In this document: positions 19,990 through 28,509 of the stretch, in pieces
Layout: each line of letters opens with the position of its first letter
Numbering within the stretch: position 1 is the stretch's first letter
Assembly: GCF_014137975.1 (NCBI RefSeq)
Contig: NZ_JACGWZ010000003.1
Coordinates: forward strand, 151,501-215,500
DNA length: 64,000 bases
Source of the DNA: Halosaccharopolyspora lacisalsi
GTDB lineage: Bacteria; Actinomycetota; Actinomycetes; Mycobacteriales; Pseudonocardiaceae
Reading direction: 5' to 3'
Notes under the pieces: generated by a model
Seen by the model: the letters and a program-made list of their open reading frames with translations, nothing else
Database searches by the model: none
Told to the model about the DNA's origin: nothing
Translations under genes and position numbers: made by a program

Positions 19990-20896
19990 TCACGTGAGGT
20001 GCTCCGCACGGACCCCGTGGAGCAGCCGCAGGAAAAGCGGAGTGAGCGGGCAGTGGCGGGTGTCCGAGGGGACAGCCGCGTGAACGCGCCGGAACAGGTT
20101 CGGTTCCGTCATCGGTTGGTGGACCGTCCCGGCAGCGTGCGTCAACGCGAGACGAGGAACGAACGTCACCGCGACTCCTGCCGAGACGATCGCCTGGGCC
20201 ACGGCGTAGGACTCCGATTCGAACGGAACGTTCGCAGCGATGCCCTCGGCCGCGGCGACGGCGTCGAGTTGACGGCGATTCGGCAGGTTGGCGGCGGCGC
20301 TCGCCCACGGATCATCCGCGAACTCGCGCAACCGGAGTTCACCGGTGCGGGCCTTCGGGTGTTCGTCGGGCATGACCGCGTGGATCGGATCATCGACCAG
20401 GTGAACGTGCTCGACACCGGGCGGTTGTTCGAGCGGTTCGGCGTACTCGCCCACGATCGCCAGGTCCAGTTCTCCCTCCGCGACGAGAGCGGATCCCTCG
20501 GTCGGCCCCAGGTCGACCACGGATAGTTCCGCGCTCGGGTGGTGGTGACGCAGGGCGGTGAGCGCCTCGGGCATGAGCCCCAGTCCTGCTGTGGGGAAGG
20601 CCCCCAGGCGGAGGCGGCCACGGTGCTCTCCGAGGTACTCGTGAACATCCTCGGAGGCAGCGGCGAGGCTTCGGGCCATCGTGTCCGCGTGTGCGGCGAG
20701 TCGTACGCCCAAGGGAGTGAGCCGTACGCCCTGCGGGAGGCGTATCACCAGCTGAGTGCCCACCTCCTCCTCCAGGCGGGTGAGCTGTTGTGAGACGGCG
20801 GGCGGGGTCCGCCCGGTGTGGCCGTGCCGTCCGCGTGACGCTGCCGAAGTCGCGGATGAGCCGAAGCAACAGCAGGCGGGATTCGTCCAAGGCCAT
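19990..20896 (-). pseudogene. LysR-type regulator split by a one-base frameshift
   Basis: The start (MALDESRLLLLRLIRDFGSV) is in one frame from ATG at 20896. The rest of the winged helix (GRTPPAVSQQLTRLEEEVGT) and the whole effector domain are in another frame, which has no usable start until 20763. Skipping one base around 20817-20835 (the CACGGCC stretch) restores VTRTARHTGRTPPAVSQQL with exactly the usual helix-turn-helix length. The effector domain is otherwise intact to its stop. This is either a recent inactivation, a sequencing error, or, less likely, programmed shifting. It is divergent from a GNAT gene across 71 nt containing AAAGCGAAACTTT at 20897-20909. Confidence 0.8.
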
Positions 20897-20967
20897 AAAG
20901 CGAAACTTTAGTCCCCGTAGTGAGCGGTAACTGGACCTGAAGTGGTGAGCACGAGGAGACTGGACGC

Positions 20968-21459
20968 GTGGTTGATTCGTCCGCTGCTCGCAGCTCCCCC
21001 ATCGGTATCGGGCCCGAACCCATCGACAGCGTCGACGCGCGCTGGGCGCTGGGGAGTTATACCGCGGAGCTGGACGAGCGCTTCCAGGAGGGCTTCGACG
21101 CGAACCGCGCCGCGCCACCGGAATCCGGTGACTTCGTGCCGCCTCGCGGGGTCTTCCTGCTGGTGCGCGCGGAGGGCACCGTCGCCGGTTGCGGTGCGCT
21201 GCGCACCGAGCAGGACGGTACGGCGGAGATCCGCCGGATGTGGATATCATCGACGCTGCGCGGCCGCGGAGCGGGGCGGAGGCTGCTGTGGGCGTTGGAG
21301 GACCACGCGCGTCGGTACGGCTGTCACAGGGTGCGGTTGGACACCGCGGCCGAGCTGGACGAGGCCAGGTCGCTGTACGCCTCGGCGGGCTACGTCGAGA
21401 TCCCCGCCTACAACGACAACGCCTACGCCGGGCACTGGTTCGAGAAATCCCTGGAGTGA
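20968..21459 (+). CDS. GNAT-family N-acetyltransferase
   Basis: A 163-residue acetyl-CoA-dependent acyltransferase. Motif A for CoA binding is seen in IRRMWISSTLRGRGAGRRLL (R-G-x-G-A/G pattern), and the C-terminal SLYASAGYVEIPAYNDN is typical of GNAT enzymes acting on small molecules or amino acids. The substrate is unknown. GTG 20968 is used, with GAGGAGAC about 9 nt upstream. It shares its upstream region with the broken LysR gene, which may once have controlled it. Confidence 0.85.
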   Translation: MVDSSAARSSPIGIGPEPIDSVDARWALGSYTAELDERFQEGFDANRAAPPESGDFVPPRGVFLLVRAEGTVAGCGALRTEQDGTAEIRRMWISSTLRGRGAGRRLLWALEDHARRYGCHRVRLDTAAELDEARSLYASAGYVEIPAYNDNAYAGHWFEKSLE

Positions 21460-21523
21460 CGCGTCCGGGGCGGCGGTCGGACGTCGGCGTCCCGCTCCCG
21501 CACGGCGATCCCGTCCGCCGGTC

Positions 21524-21529
21524 TAGGGT
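21524..21529 (+). promoter_or_regulatory. -10 element of leaderless-type promoter
   Basis: TAGGGT, 6 nt before ATG 21536. Confidence 0.6.
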
Positions 21530-21535
21530 GTGATC

Positions 21536-22006
21536 ATGCGAATCGTGGTCGCCACCTATGATCACCCCGACGCGCGCAAGCTCGTCGACGAGGTCCAGCA
21601 GGAGTACGTCGTGCGCTACGGCCACGAGGACGAGACTCCGGTCGACGTCGACGAGTTCACGGGTTCGAACGGTTTGTTCCTGCTCGGCTACCGGGGCGGG
21701 CGGGCCGTGGCCTGCGGTGCCTGGCGTGCCTGCGGCAGCGACGACCCGGAATTCCGGGACGGTGACGCCGAGCTCAAGCGCATGTACGTCGTTCCGGCCG
21801 CGCGGGGACTCGGTCTGGCCCGTCAGGTGCTCGCGGAACTGGAGCGCACGGCCGCCGAGGCCGGACGCGCTCGCCTCGTGCTGGAGACGGGGCTGGCCCA
21901 GCCGGAGGCCATCGGCCTCTACACCTCCTCCGGTTACCACGAGATCCCGAAGTTCGGCGTGTACTCCGCCGAGCCGGAGAGCCGCTGTTTCGCCAAGAGG
22001 CTCTGA
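21536..22006 (+). CDS. GNAT-family N-acetyltransferase
   Basis: A second, distinct GNAT protein of 156 aa, 76 nt after the first. The CoA loop is in LKRMYVVPAARGLGLARQVL, and the C-terminal GLYTSSGYHEIPKFGVY resembles its neighbour's SLYASAGYVEIPAY, so the two may be ancient paralogues. ATG 21536 is preferred to GTG 21530 because a TAGGGT -10 lies 6 nt before it. The substrate is unknown. Confidence 0.85.
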   Translation: MRIVVATYDHPDARKLVDEVQQEYVVRYGHEDETPVDVDEFTGSNGLFLLGYRGGRAVACGAWRACGSDDPEFRDGDAELKRMYVVPAARGLGLARQVLAELERTAAEAGRARLVLETGLAQPEAIGLYTSSGYHEIPKFGVYSAEPESRCFAKRL

Positions 22007-22122
22007 ACCTCCACGCACCGTGCCTGCGTACGGACTTTTCGTGAAAGTCTTTCTTGACCGGTGCACCCCTCCGTGCTGGGATCCTGCTCCAGCGATGGCC
22101 ATAGCTGCTGGAGGTGGCTTGC

Positions 22123-24276
22123 ATGTCGGAGGGAATCAGTCGGCGCACGTTCGTGGCGGGTACGGGGATGACGGCGGCCGGGTGGGCCGTCGCGTCGGCA
22201 GCGAGCTTCGCGCCCGTGACGGCGGCCGAGTCCCGCGGCGAACCCGTGGTCGTGGAGTCGCCGGACGGGAAGGTGCGGCTGCTGTTCCGAGTGGCCGACG
22301 GCAGGCCGCAGTACTCCGTCAGTCGGGCGGGGCGCACGGCGCTGTCCTGGTCGGCGATGGGGTTCGAGCTCGGCGACGGAGCGGTGCTGGGCGAGGGGAT
22401 GAAGCTGGCGGGCGTGCACCGCGACGAGCTCGACGAGACCTGGCAGCCGGTGTGGGGCGCGCGGGCCGAGGTGCGCAGCCACTGCAACCGCGCGGTGCTG
22501 CGGCTCCGGAAACCCGGTCAGGGTGGTGAGCTCGCCGTGGAGTTCCGCGTCTTCGACGACGGCCTCGGTTTCCGCTACCTCTTCGGCGCGGAGGCGGGCG
22601 AGTTCGACGTTCTGGACGAGCTCACGGAGTTCCGCTTCACCGACGACCACACGGCCTGGTCGATCCCGGGCAACTACGACTCCTACGAGTACCTCCACAC
22701 CGAGACGCCCCTGACCGGTATCGGCGGCCTGGCCGACTGGCAGGAGCCCCGCGACGATCCGGGGCAGCGGCTCGGCACCGCGGCGACGCCGCTGACCGTC
22801 AAGGTCGCCGAGGACCTGTACCTGGCCCTGCACGAGGCGGCGCTCCACGACTTCCCCGAGATGACCCTGGCCAAGATCGACGGTGGTCCTCAGCTGCGCA
22901 GCGCGCTGGCACCGCTGAAGAACAAGGGACGGACCAAGGCGCACCTCGGTGGTCCCTTCGCCACCCCGTGGCGGACGTTCGTGCTGGCCGAGCACCCCGG
23001 TGACCTCATCGAGTCGCACCTGGTGCTCAACCTCAACGAGCCCTGCGCCATCGAGGACACGTCCTGGATCAGGCCCGCCACCTACGTCGGCGTGTGGTGG
23101 AGCATCCACAAGGGGCGCAACACCTGGGCACCCGGTCCGGATCTCGGTGCCACCACCGAGAACGTCATGCGCTACATGGACTTCGCCGCCGAGAACGGTG
23201 CTTCCTACGTGCTGGCCGAAGGCTGGAACAAGGGCTGGACGGACGGGGAGGGGGAGGACTTCGACAACCGGCAGGACTTCCTCACCCCGAACCCCCAGTT
23301 CGATCTGCGGCGCGTCGTCGAGTACGGACGTGAGCGGGGCGTCGAGTTCCTGGCGCACAACGAGACCGGCGGCGGCGTCGACAACTACGAGAAGCAGCTC
23401 GACAGGGCCTTCGCCAAGTACGAGCGGCTCGGGCTCCCCGGCGTCAAGACCGGCTACGCCGGCGTGATCGAGCCGCACTACCACCACGACCAGTGGATGG
23501 TCCGGCACTACCAGCGGGTCGTCGAGAAGGCGGCCGAGCACCGCCTGATGATCAACGCTCACGAGCCGATCAAGGGAACGGGCATCGAGCGCACCTATCC
23601 GAACTTCGTGTCCAGGGAAGGTGTCAAGGGCCAGGAGTACGAGGCGTGGTCGCGCGGGAACCCGCCGGAGCACACCGTGACGCTGCCGTTCACGCGGATG
23701 CTGGCGGGGCCGCTGGACTACACCCCCGGGATCTTCGACATCACCTGGTTCCCGCCGCAGTCACCGGAGGACCCGCACGGTGCGGACAACGACCGCACGC
23801 GGGTGCACACCACGCGAGCGCACCAGATCGCGCTGTATCCGGTGCTGCTCAGCGGGGTTCAGATGCTCGCCGACGTGCCGGAGAACTACCGGGGAGCTCC
23901 CGAGTTCGAGTTCCTCCGGTCCGTGCCCGCCACGTGGGACGAGACCCGGGTGGTCGACGGCGCCATCGGTGACTACGTCAGCGTGGCGCGTCGCAGCGGC
24001 CGTGAGTGGTACGTGGGAACCCTCACCGACGAGCGGGCGCGCACGGTCGAAGTGCCGCTGGACTTCCTCGGTGAAGGCACCTACGTGGCGCACTGCTACA
24101 CCGATGCACCGGACACGGACCTGGAATCGAATCCCAACGCCGTGGCGACCAGCCGCCGGCTCGTCGACGCGTCGACGACGGTGCACGCGGAGATGACCAA
24201 CGGCAGCGGGCACTCCATGCGGATCGTGCCCGCCACGGATGACGACGAGAGCGAGTCGGACAACCACTCGAGGTGA
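22123..24276 (+). CDS. Glycoside hydrolase family 97, Tat-exported
   Basis: A 717-residue alpha-glucosidase/alpha-galactosidase-type enzyme. The N terminus has a twin-arginine signal (SRRTFVAGTGM, then a hydrophobic core ending near VTAAES), so it is probably exported folded. The GH97 N-terminal beta domain is followed by the barrel with YVGVWWSIHKGRNTW, VLAEGWNKGW, NAHEPIKGTGIERTYPNF and MLAGPLDYTPG. ATG 22123 is chosen because GGAGG ends 8 nt upstream. Retaining or inverting type was not decided. It stands alone, with no sugar transporter nearby. Confidence 0.88.
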   Translation: MSEGISRRTFVAGTGMTAAGWAVASAASFAPVTAAESRGEPVVVESPDGKVRLLFRVADGRPQYSVSRAGRTALSWSAMGFELGDGAVLGEGMKLAGVHRDELDETWQPVWGARAEVRSHCNRAVLRLRKPGQGGELAVEFRVFDDGLGFRYLFGAEAGEFDVLDELTEFRFTDDHTAWSIPGNYDSYEYLHTETPLTGIGGLADWQEPRDDPGQRLGTAATPLTVKVAEDLYLALHEAALHDFPEMTLAKIDGGPQLRSALAPLKNKGRTKAHLGGPFATPWRTFVLAEHPGDLIESHLVLNLNEPCAIEDTSWIRPATYVGVWWSIHKGRNTWAPGPDLGATTENVMRYMDFAAENGASYVLAEGWNKGWTDGEGEDFDNRQDFLTPNPQFDLRRVVEYGRERGVEFLAHNETGGGVDNYEKQLDRAFAKYERLGLPGVKTGYAGVIEPHYHHDQWMVRHYQRVVEKAAEHRLMINAHEPIKGTGIERTYPNFVSREGVKGQEYEAWSRGNPPEHTVTLPFTRMLAGPLDYTPGIFDITWFPPQSPEDPHGADNDRTRVHTTRAHQIALYPVLLSGVQMLADVPENYRGAPEFEFLRSVPATWDETRVVDGAIGDYVSVARRSGREWYVGTLTDERARTVEVPLDFLGEGTYVAHCYTDAPDTDLESNPNAVATSRRLVDASTTVHAEMTNGSGHSMRIVPATDDDESESDNHSR

Positions 24277-24289
24277 CAGCATCGCGGAG

Positions 24290-24335
24290 TGAACGGGCCG
24301 TTCGGGCTGCTCCCACCGCCAGAACGTCCCGTTCA
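24290..24335. terminator. Bidirectional hairpin between GH97 and cobO
   Basis: TGAACGGG (24290-24297) pairs with CCCGTTCA (24328-24335). Inside it GTTC (24300-24303) pairs with GAAC (24322-24325). It lies in a 68-nt tail-to-tail spacer. Confidence 0.6.
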
Positions 24336-24344
24336 GCTCGCGGG

Positions 24345-24917
24345 TCAGGCGTTGCCCGCGGGCCTCCAGAGCACGTCCCCCTCGGGATTGGCCAGGCGGG
24401 CCAGGATGAACAGCAGGTCGGAGAGCCTGTTGAGGTACTTGGCGGGAAGTTCGTGGGTGCGTTCGGCGTCGTGCTCCATCAGCGCCCACGCGGAGCGCTC
24501 CGCGCGGCGGGCCACGCACCGCGCCTGGTGCAGCAGCGCACCTCCGGGGGTTCCACCGGGCAGGATGAACGAGTCGAGCTTGCCCAGCTGCGCGTTGTAC
24601 TCGTCGCACAGGCTTTCCAGGCGGTCGACGTAGTTCTGCGTGACGCGCAGCGGGGGATGGGGCGGGGACTCGACCACGGGGGTGGACAGGTCGGCACCGA
24701 CGTCGAACAGGTCGTTCTGCACGGCGCGCAGGGCCTCGTAGACGCCGGTGTCGAACGTGGCGGTGGCCAGGACCACCCCCAGCACGGAGTTGGTCTCGTC
24801 CACGTCGGCGTAGGCGGTCAGTCTCGGGTCGGTCTTGTGCACCTTCGAGTTGTCCGACAGTCGGGTGTCGCCCGCGTCGCCGGTTCTGGTGTAGATCTTG
24901 GTCAGGTGGACGTTCAT
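24345..24917 (-). CDS. Cob(I)alamin adenosyltransferase, PduO type
   Basis: Transfers the adenosyl group of ATP to cob(I)alamin to make coenzyme B12, needed by methylmalonyl-CoA mutase, whose epimerase partner is encoded at 49.3 kb. The N-terminal ATP motif is TKIYTRTGDAGDTRL, and ARCVARRAERSAWAL and KYLNRLSDLLFILAR are PduO signatures. It is 190 aa. ATG 24917 lies 7 nt after a TAGGCT -10, so it is probably leaderless. The position before murA is conserved (Rv1314c). Confidence 0.94.
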   Translation of the reverse strand: MNVHLTKIYTRTGDAGDTRLSDNSKVHKTDPRLTAYADVDETNSVLGVVLATATFDTGVYEALRAVQNDLFDVGADLSTPVVESPPHPPLRVTQNYVDRLESLCDEYNAQLGKLDSFILPGGTPGGALLHQARCVARRAERSAWALMEHDAERTHELPAKYLNRLSDLLFILARLANPEGDVLWRPAGNA

Positions 24918-24924
24918 GCGCTTC

Positions 24925-24930
24925 AGCCTA
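24925..24930 (-). promoter_or_regulatory. -10 element of leaderless-type promoter, adenosyltransferase
   Basis: TAGGCT on the minus strand, 7 nt before ATG 24917. Confidence 0.6.
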
Positions 24931-25043
24931 GTGTTCCGTGTCGAGTGCTCGTGATGCTCGGACCGCCGACGGTGGTGCGGACGCGTATCTCACACCGCGT
25001 GGCCGTATCCCTACCCGCTCCACCCGCGATCGTGTTCCGGCCG

Positions 25044-25049
25044 TAACCT
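25044..25049 (+). promoter_or_regulatory. -10 element of leaderless-type promoter, murA
   Basis: TAACCT, 8 nt before GTG 25058. No Shine-Dalgarno is present. Confidence 0.55.
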
Positions 25050-25057
25050 GGCTGTCC

Positions 25058-26314
25058 GTGAGTGAGCATTTTCGGGTACACGGTGGCGCACGGCTCGTCG
25101 GAGAGGTCGACGTCGTCGGCGCGAAGAACAGTGTGCTGAAGTTGATGGCGGCCGCGCTGCTGGCCGAGGGCACGACCACGATCACCAACTGCCCGGAGAT
25201 CCTGGACGTTCCGTTGATGGGTGACGTGCTGCGCAGCCTCGGCTGCGAGGTCGAGATCGACGGGACCACCGCCACCATCACGACGCCTGCCGAGATCAGT
25301 CACGAAGCGGTCTCGGTGAGCATGAGCAGGCTGCGCGCCTCGGTCTGCGTCCTCGGACCGCTGGTCGCCCGTTGTCGCCGCGCCGTGGTCACGCTCCCCG
25401 GTGGTGACGCGATCGGCTCACGCCCGCTGGACATGCACCAGAGCGGCTTGCGCCAGCTCGGCGCGACCAGTCACATCGAGCACGGTGCCGTGGTCGCCGA
25501 GGCCGAGAACCTGCACGGCGCCCAGATCTGGTTGGACTTTCCCAGCGTGGGTGCCACCGAGAACATCCTGATGGCCTCGGTCATGGCCGACGGCACCACG
25601 GTCATCGACAACGCCGCCCGCGAGCCGGAGATCGTCGACCTGTGCGTCATGCTGCAGCAGATGGGCGCCAAGATCGAGGGGGCAGGCACCTCGACGCTGA
25701 CCGTGTACGGCACCACCGAGCTCAGGCCTGTCGAGCACCAGGTCATCGGGGACCGGATCGTCGGTGCCACCTGGGCGTTCGCCGCGGTGGCCACCCGGGG
25801 CGACCTCACCGTGCGCGGAGTCGATCCCAAGCACGTGCACCTGGTGCTGGAGAAGCTGCGCGGTGCCGGTGCCGAGATCACCACCGACGAGGACCACTTC
25901 CGAGTGGTGATGGACTCGCGTCCGGTCGCCGTGGACTACGTGACCCTGCCGTTCCCCGGCTTCCCGACCGACCTGCAACCGATGGCGCTGGCGCTGTCGG
26001 CCGTGGCCGACGGCACGTCGATGATCACCGAGAACCTGTTCGAGTCGCGGTTCCGGTTCATCGAGGAACTGGTGCGCATGGGCGCTGATGCCCGTACCGA
26101 CGGCCACCACGCGGTGGTCAGAGGGGTGGAACGGCTTTCCAGCGCTCCGGTGTGGGCCTCGGACATCCGCGCGGGCGTGGGGTTGGTGCTGGCGGGATTG
26201 TGCGCCAATGGCGTCACCGAGGTGTGGGACGTGTTCCACATCGACCGCGGCTACCCGAGCTTCCTGGAACAGCTCTGCGCCCTCGGCGCCTCGGTCGAGC
26301 GCGTCGCCGACTGA
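25058..26314 (+). CDS. murA: UDP-N-acetylglucosamine 1-carboxyvinyltransferase with Asp at the fosfomycin site
   Basis: First committed step of peptidoglycan synthesis: enolpyruvyl transfer from PEP to UDP-GlcNAc. It is 418 aa with GTG 25058 ([17 protein letters not shown]). The frame upstream to 24938 is open, but the leaderless -10 and the family N terminus support the inner start. The active-site loop reads [15 protein letters not shown]. The usual catalytic Cys (C115 in E. coli, PGGC) is Asp, the same exchange that makes M. tuberculosis MurA insensitive to fosfomycin. The substrate lysine motif VGAKNSVLK is present. Confidence 0.96.
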   Translation: MSEHFRVHGGARLVGEVDVVGAKNSVLKLMAAALLAEGTTTITNCPEILDVPLMGDVLRSLGCEVEIDGTTATITTPAEISHEAVSVSMSRLRASVCVLGPLVARCRRAVVTLPGGDAIGSRPLDMHQSGLRQLGATSHIEHGAVVAEAENLHGAQIWLDFPSVGATENILMASVMADGTTVIDNAAREPEIVDLCVMLQQMGAKIEGAGTSTLTVYGTTELRPVEHQVIGDRIVGATWAFAAVATRGDLTVRGVDPKHVHLVLEKLRGAGAEITTDEDHFRVVMDSRPVAVDYVTLPFPGFPTDLQPMALALSAVADGTSMITENLFESRFRFIEELVRMGADARTDGHHAVVRGVERLSSAPVWASDIRAGVGLVLAGLCANGVTEVWDVFHIDRGYPSFLEQLCALGASVERVAD

Positions 26315-26323
26315 TCCCGGACG

Positions 26324-26773
26324 TCACCCGGTGACGACCTTGCCGTCTTCGACGTGCACGGGGACCGCGCCCAGGGGTGTCTTGGCCGGGCCGGTGACGA
26401 CATCGCCGTTGGAGGCCTCGAACACCGAGCCGTGACACGGGCAGCGAAGCTGGTCGCCCGCGGCTTTGACGGTGCAGCCCATGTGCGTGCACACGGCGCT
26501 GTGCGCGGTGACTTCGCTTTCGCCGGATCGAGTGACGGCGACGGGCTTGCCGTCCGGTCCCTTGGTGACCACCGTCCCGCCGACGGGGACGGCCGCCAGC
26601 TCGATCAGCGTCGCCTTCGGCTGGTCCTGCGCCGTGTCCTCGGGGCTCGGTGTCGACGTCAGCTCCGTTCCCTGGTAGTCACCGCCCGTGCAGGCCGAGA
26701 GGGCGAGGGCGCCTGCTCCCGCTCCTCCTGTGGCGAGGAGCCGACGGCGCGATGTGGGCTGGTCCTGGTTCAC
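26324..26773 (-). CDS. Rieske [2Fe-2S] lipoprotein, Tat-type signal
   Basis: A 149-residue secreted electron-transfer protein. The N terminus combines a twin-arginine motif (TSRRRLLATGG) and a lipobox (LALSAC, Cys28), so the mature protein should be lipid-anchored outside the membrane. The cluster ligands are in VCTHMGCTV and CPCHGSVFE (C-x-H and C-x-x-H). It is small and lacks the long helical domain of cytochrome bc1 Rieske proteins, so it is probably a stand-alone arsenite-oxidase/ferredoxin-like Rieske; the partner is unknown. GGAGG lies 5 nt before the GTG start. It is convergent with murA, 9 nt apart. Confidence 0.88.
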   Translation of the reverse strand: MNQDQPTSRRRLLATGGAGAGALALSACTGGDYQGTELTSTPSPEDTAQDQPKATLIELAAVPVGGTVVTKGPDGKPVAVTRSGESEVTAHSAVCTHMGCTVKAAGDQLRCPCHGSVFEASNGDVVTGPAKTPLGAVPVHVEDGKVVTG

Positions 26774-26876
26774 GGTTACCTCCGGGTGGGTCGATCGAAT
26801 CCGACCATTGGTGCGAATCCGGACGATAGTGGCAGAATAACCTCACACGCGACCTTGATCGCCCCGAGGATGTGGG

Positions 26877-27287
26877 ATGCATAGCGAGCAACCAACCCGT
26901 GCGGCCGGACCGGCACGAGCGGCCGGAGCGGAGCTGCTCAGGGGACTGACCGCCGCCGGCCTGCTGATGTCGGCGGTGGTGCACTTCGAGCTGTGGGCGC
27001 AGGGGGTCGACGATGTGCCCGTGATCGGGCCGTTGTTCCTGCTCAACTCCGTGGCGGGGCTCGTGCTCGCCCTGGTGCTGCTGACCTGGAAGCACTGGCT
27101 TCCCGTGCTGGGTGCGATCGCCTTCAACGTGCTGACGCTGATCGCCTTCGGGCTGGCCGTGGCGGTGGGGCTGTTCGGCTCGCACGAGGTCGCCGCGGGG
27201 GTCCCGCAGGCGCTCGCCGGAATCGCCGAACTGGTCTCTCTGGTGTGCGCGGTGGCGTTGCTCGTCGTCGGGAGTCGTGCCCGGTGA
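26877..27287 (+). CDS. Unrecognised four-helix membrane protein
   Basis: A 136-residue protein with a short polar N terminus and four hydrophobic helices (roughly residues 20-37, 42-63, 68-95 and 105-130). I do not assign a family; general layout resembles small DoxX-like or hypothetical actinobacterial membrane proteins. GAGGATGTGGG precedes the ATG, and TAACCT at 26838-26843 could be its -10. It is divergent from the Rieske gene. Its stop directly abuts that of the convergent LysE gene. Confidence 0.65.
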   Translation: MHSEQPTRAAGPARAAGAELLRGLTAAGLLMSAVVHFELWAQGVDDVPVIGPLFLLNSVAGLVLALVLLTWKHWLPVLGAIAFNVLTLIAFGLAVAVGLFGSHEVAAGVPQALAGIAELVSLVCAVALLVVGSRAR

Positions 27288-27923
27288 CTACGGCCCGGCG
27301 GCGACGCGCAGGCCGAGGGCGACCATGACGGTGCCGGTCAGGCGCTCCAGGACCACCCGGACGCGCTGCCGGGTCAGGAACCGGCGGAAGCCGCCGACCA
27401 GCAACGACGTCAGGCGCCACCAGGCCAGACCGACCGCGAGGAAGGCCAGGGCCAGCGCGGCGGTGGTCGCGACACGTGGTTCGCCGGACGAGACGAACTG
27501 CGGCAGCAGCGTCAGGAACATGATGGCGATCTTCGGGTTGAGCAGGTTGCTGATCACCCCCTGTCGGAAGGCGGACCGTCGGGTGATCCCGGAGACGGTC
27601 GCCGAGAGGTCGGGGATCTCGTTCGACTCCGCCCGGTCGCGCCAGCTCTTCCACAGCGTGGTGGCCCCGAGCCACACGAGGTAGACCGCGCCGGCGATCT
27701 TGACGGCGGCGTAGGCGACGGCCGAGGCGGCGAGCAGGGCCGACAGGCCGATCACCGACGCGGTGGCGTGCACGAGCACGCCCGAGCAGCATCCCAGGCC
27801 GGTCCACCACATGGCGCTCGATCCGCCGCGCAGGCTGTTGCGCAGGCCCAGAGCCATGTCGGGACCGGGAGCGACGGTGATCAGGAGTGCGAGCAGCAGG
27901 AAGGGGAACAGTTGCGCGGGCAC
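27288..27923 (-). CDS. LysE/RhtB-family amino-acid exporter
   Basis: A 211-residue inner-membrane exporter with six hydrophobic segments. The family N-terminal signature TVAPGPDMALGLRNSLRGG and the NLLNPKIAIMFLTLLPQF motif identify it. The substrate (lysine, homoserine, threonine or other) cannot be read. I place the start at GTG 27923 because a TAGCCT -10 lies exactly 6 nt before it. GTG 27929 would overlap the promoter. Confidence 0.88.
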   Translation of the reverse strand: MPAQLFPFLLLALLITVAPGPDMALGLRNSLRGGSSAMWWTGLGCCSGVLVHATASVIGLSALLAASAVAYAAVKIAGAVYLVWLGATTLWKSWRDRAESNEIPDLSATVSGITRRSAFRQGVISNLLNPKIAIMFLTLLPQFVSSGEPRVATTAALALAFLAVGLAWWRLTSLLVGGFRRFLTRQRVRVVLERLTGTVMVALGLRVAAGP

Positions 27924-27929
27924 CGCCAC

Positions 27930-27935
27930 AGGCTA
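27930..27935 (-). promoter_or_regulatory. -10 element of leaderless-type promoter, LysE gene
   Basis: TAGCCT on the minus strand, 6 nt before GTG 27923. Confidence 0.55.
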
Positions 27936-27955
27936 ACGCGGGTGCGTCGGCGTGG

Positions 27956-28501
27956 TCATCGCCTCTCGTGCAGGAGCAGCAGCGTGTAGGCGGCCAGGGA
28001 CTGGGCGTCGGTGATCTCGCCGGTGTCGATCATGTGCTCGAACTCGGCGCGGGTGAACCACGCCGAGCGCATGTCCTGCTCCTCGGCCTCGCGCGCGTGC
28101 TCGCCCTCGGTCAGACCGGTGGCGAGGAAGGCGCGACCACGCTGGCTCGACAGGCCCGGAGCCACGTCGATCCGGCCGAGGTCGAGCAGCTCGCGCGCGC
28201 GGAGGCCGGTCTCCTCCCGCAGCTCCCTGGCGGCCAGTTCGGTGGGCTCGACCTCCGCCAGGTCCGGGGCCGTCCCCTGGGGAAACTCCCAGCGGCGCAG
28301 CCGCAGCGGATACCGGAACTGCTCCACCAGCCGCAGTCGATCGCCGTCCAGCGGGAGCACCAGCGCGTAGTCGGGCTTGTCCACGACGCCGTAGATCCCC
28401 TCCGAACCGTCGGCGCGGCGGATGGCGTCCTCCCGAACGGTCATCCAGGGATTCGCGTAGACCTGGCGGCTGCCCGTCGTCACGGGTGGATCGGTTTCCA
28501 T
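27956..28501 (-). CDS. Nudix hydrolase, ADP-ribose pyrophosphatase-like
   Basis: A 181-residue pyrophosphohydrolase. The Nudix helix carries RELREETGL, with the upstream part GTAPDLAEVEPTE slightly irregular in spacing. YALVLPLDGDRLRLVEQFRYP and WEFPQG are typical of the ADP-sugar/NDP-hexose branch. ATG 28501 follows the permease stop by 8 nt with TGAGGC upstream, so it is probably the second gene of a permease-Nudix pair on the minus strand. Open frame upstream of 28501 lies inside the permease and is a shadow. Confidence 0.85.
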   Translation of the reverse strand: METDPPVTTGSRQVYANPWMTVREDAIRRADGSEGIYGVVDKPDYALVLPLDGDRLRLVEQFRYPLRLRRWEFPQGTAPDLAEVEPTELAARELREETGLRARELLDLGRIDVAPGLSSQRGRAFLATGLTEGEHAREAEEQDMRSAWFTRAEFEHMIDTGEITDAQSLAAYTLLLLHERR

Positions 28502-28509
28502 CGGCTGCC

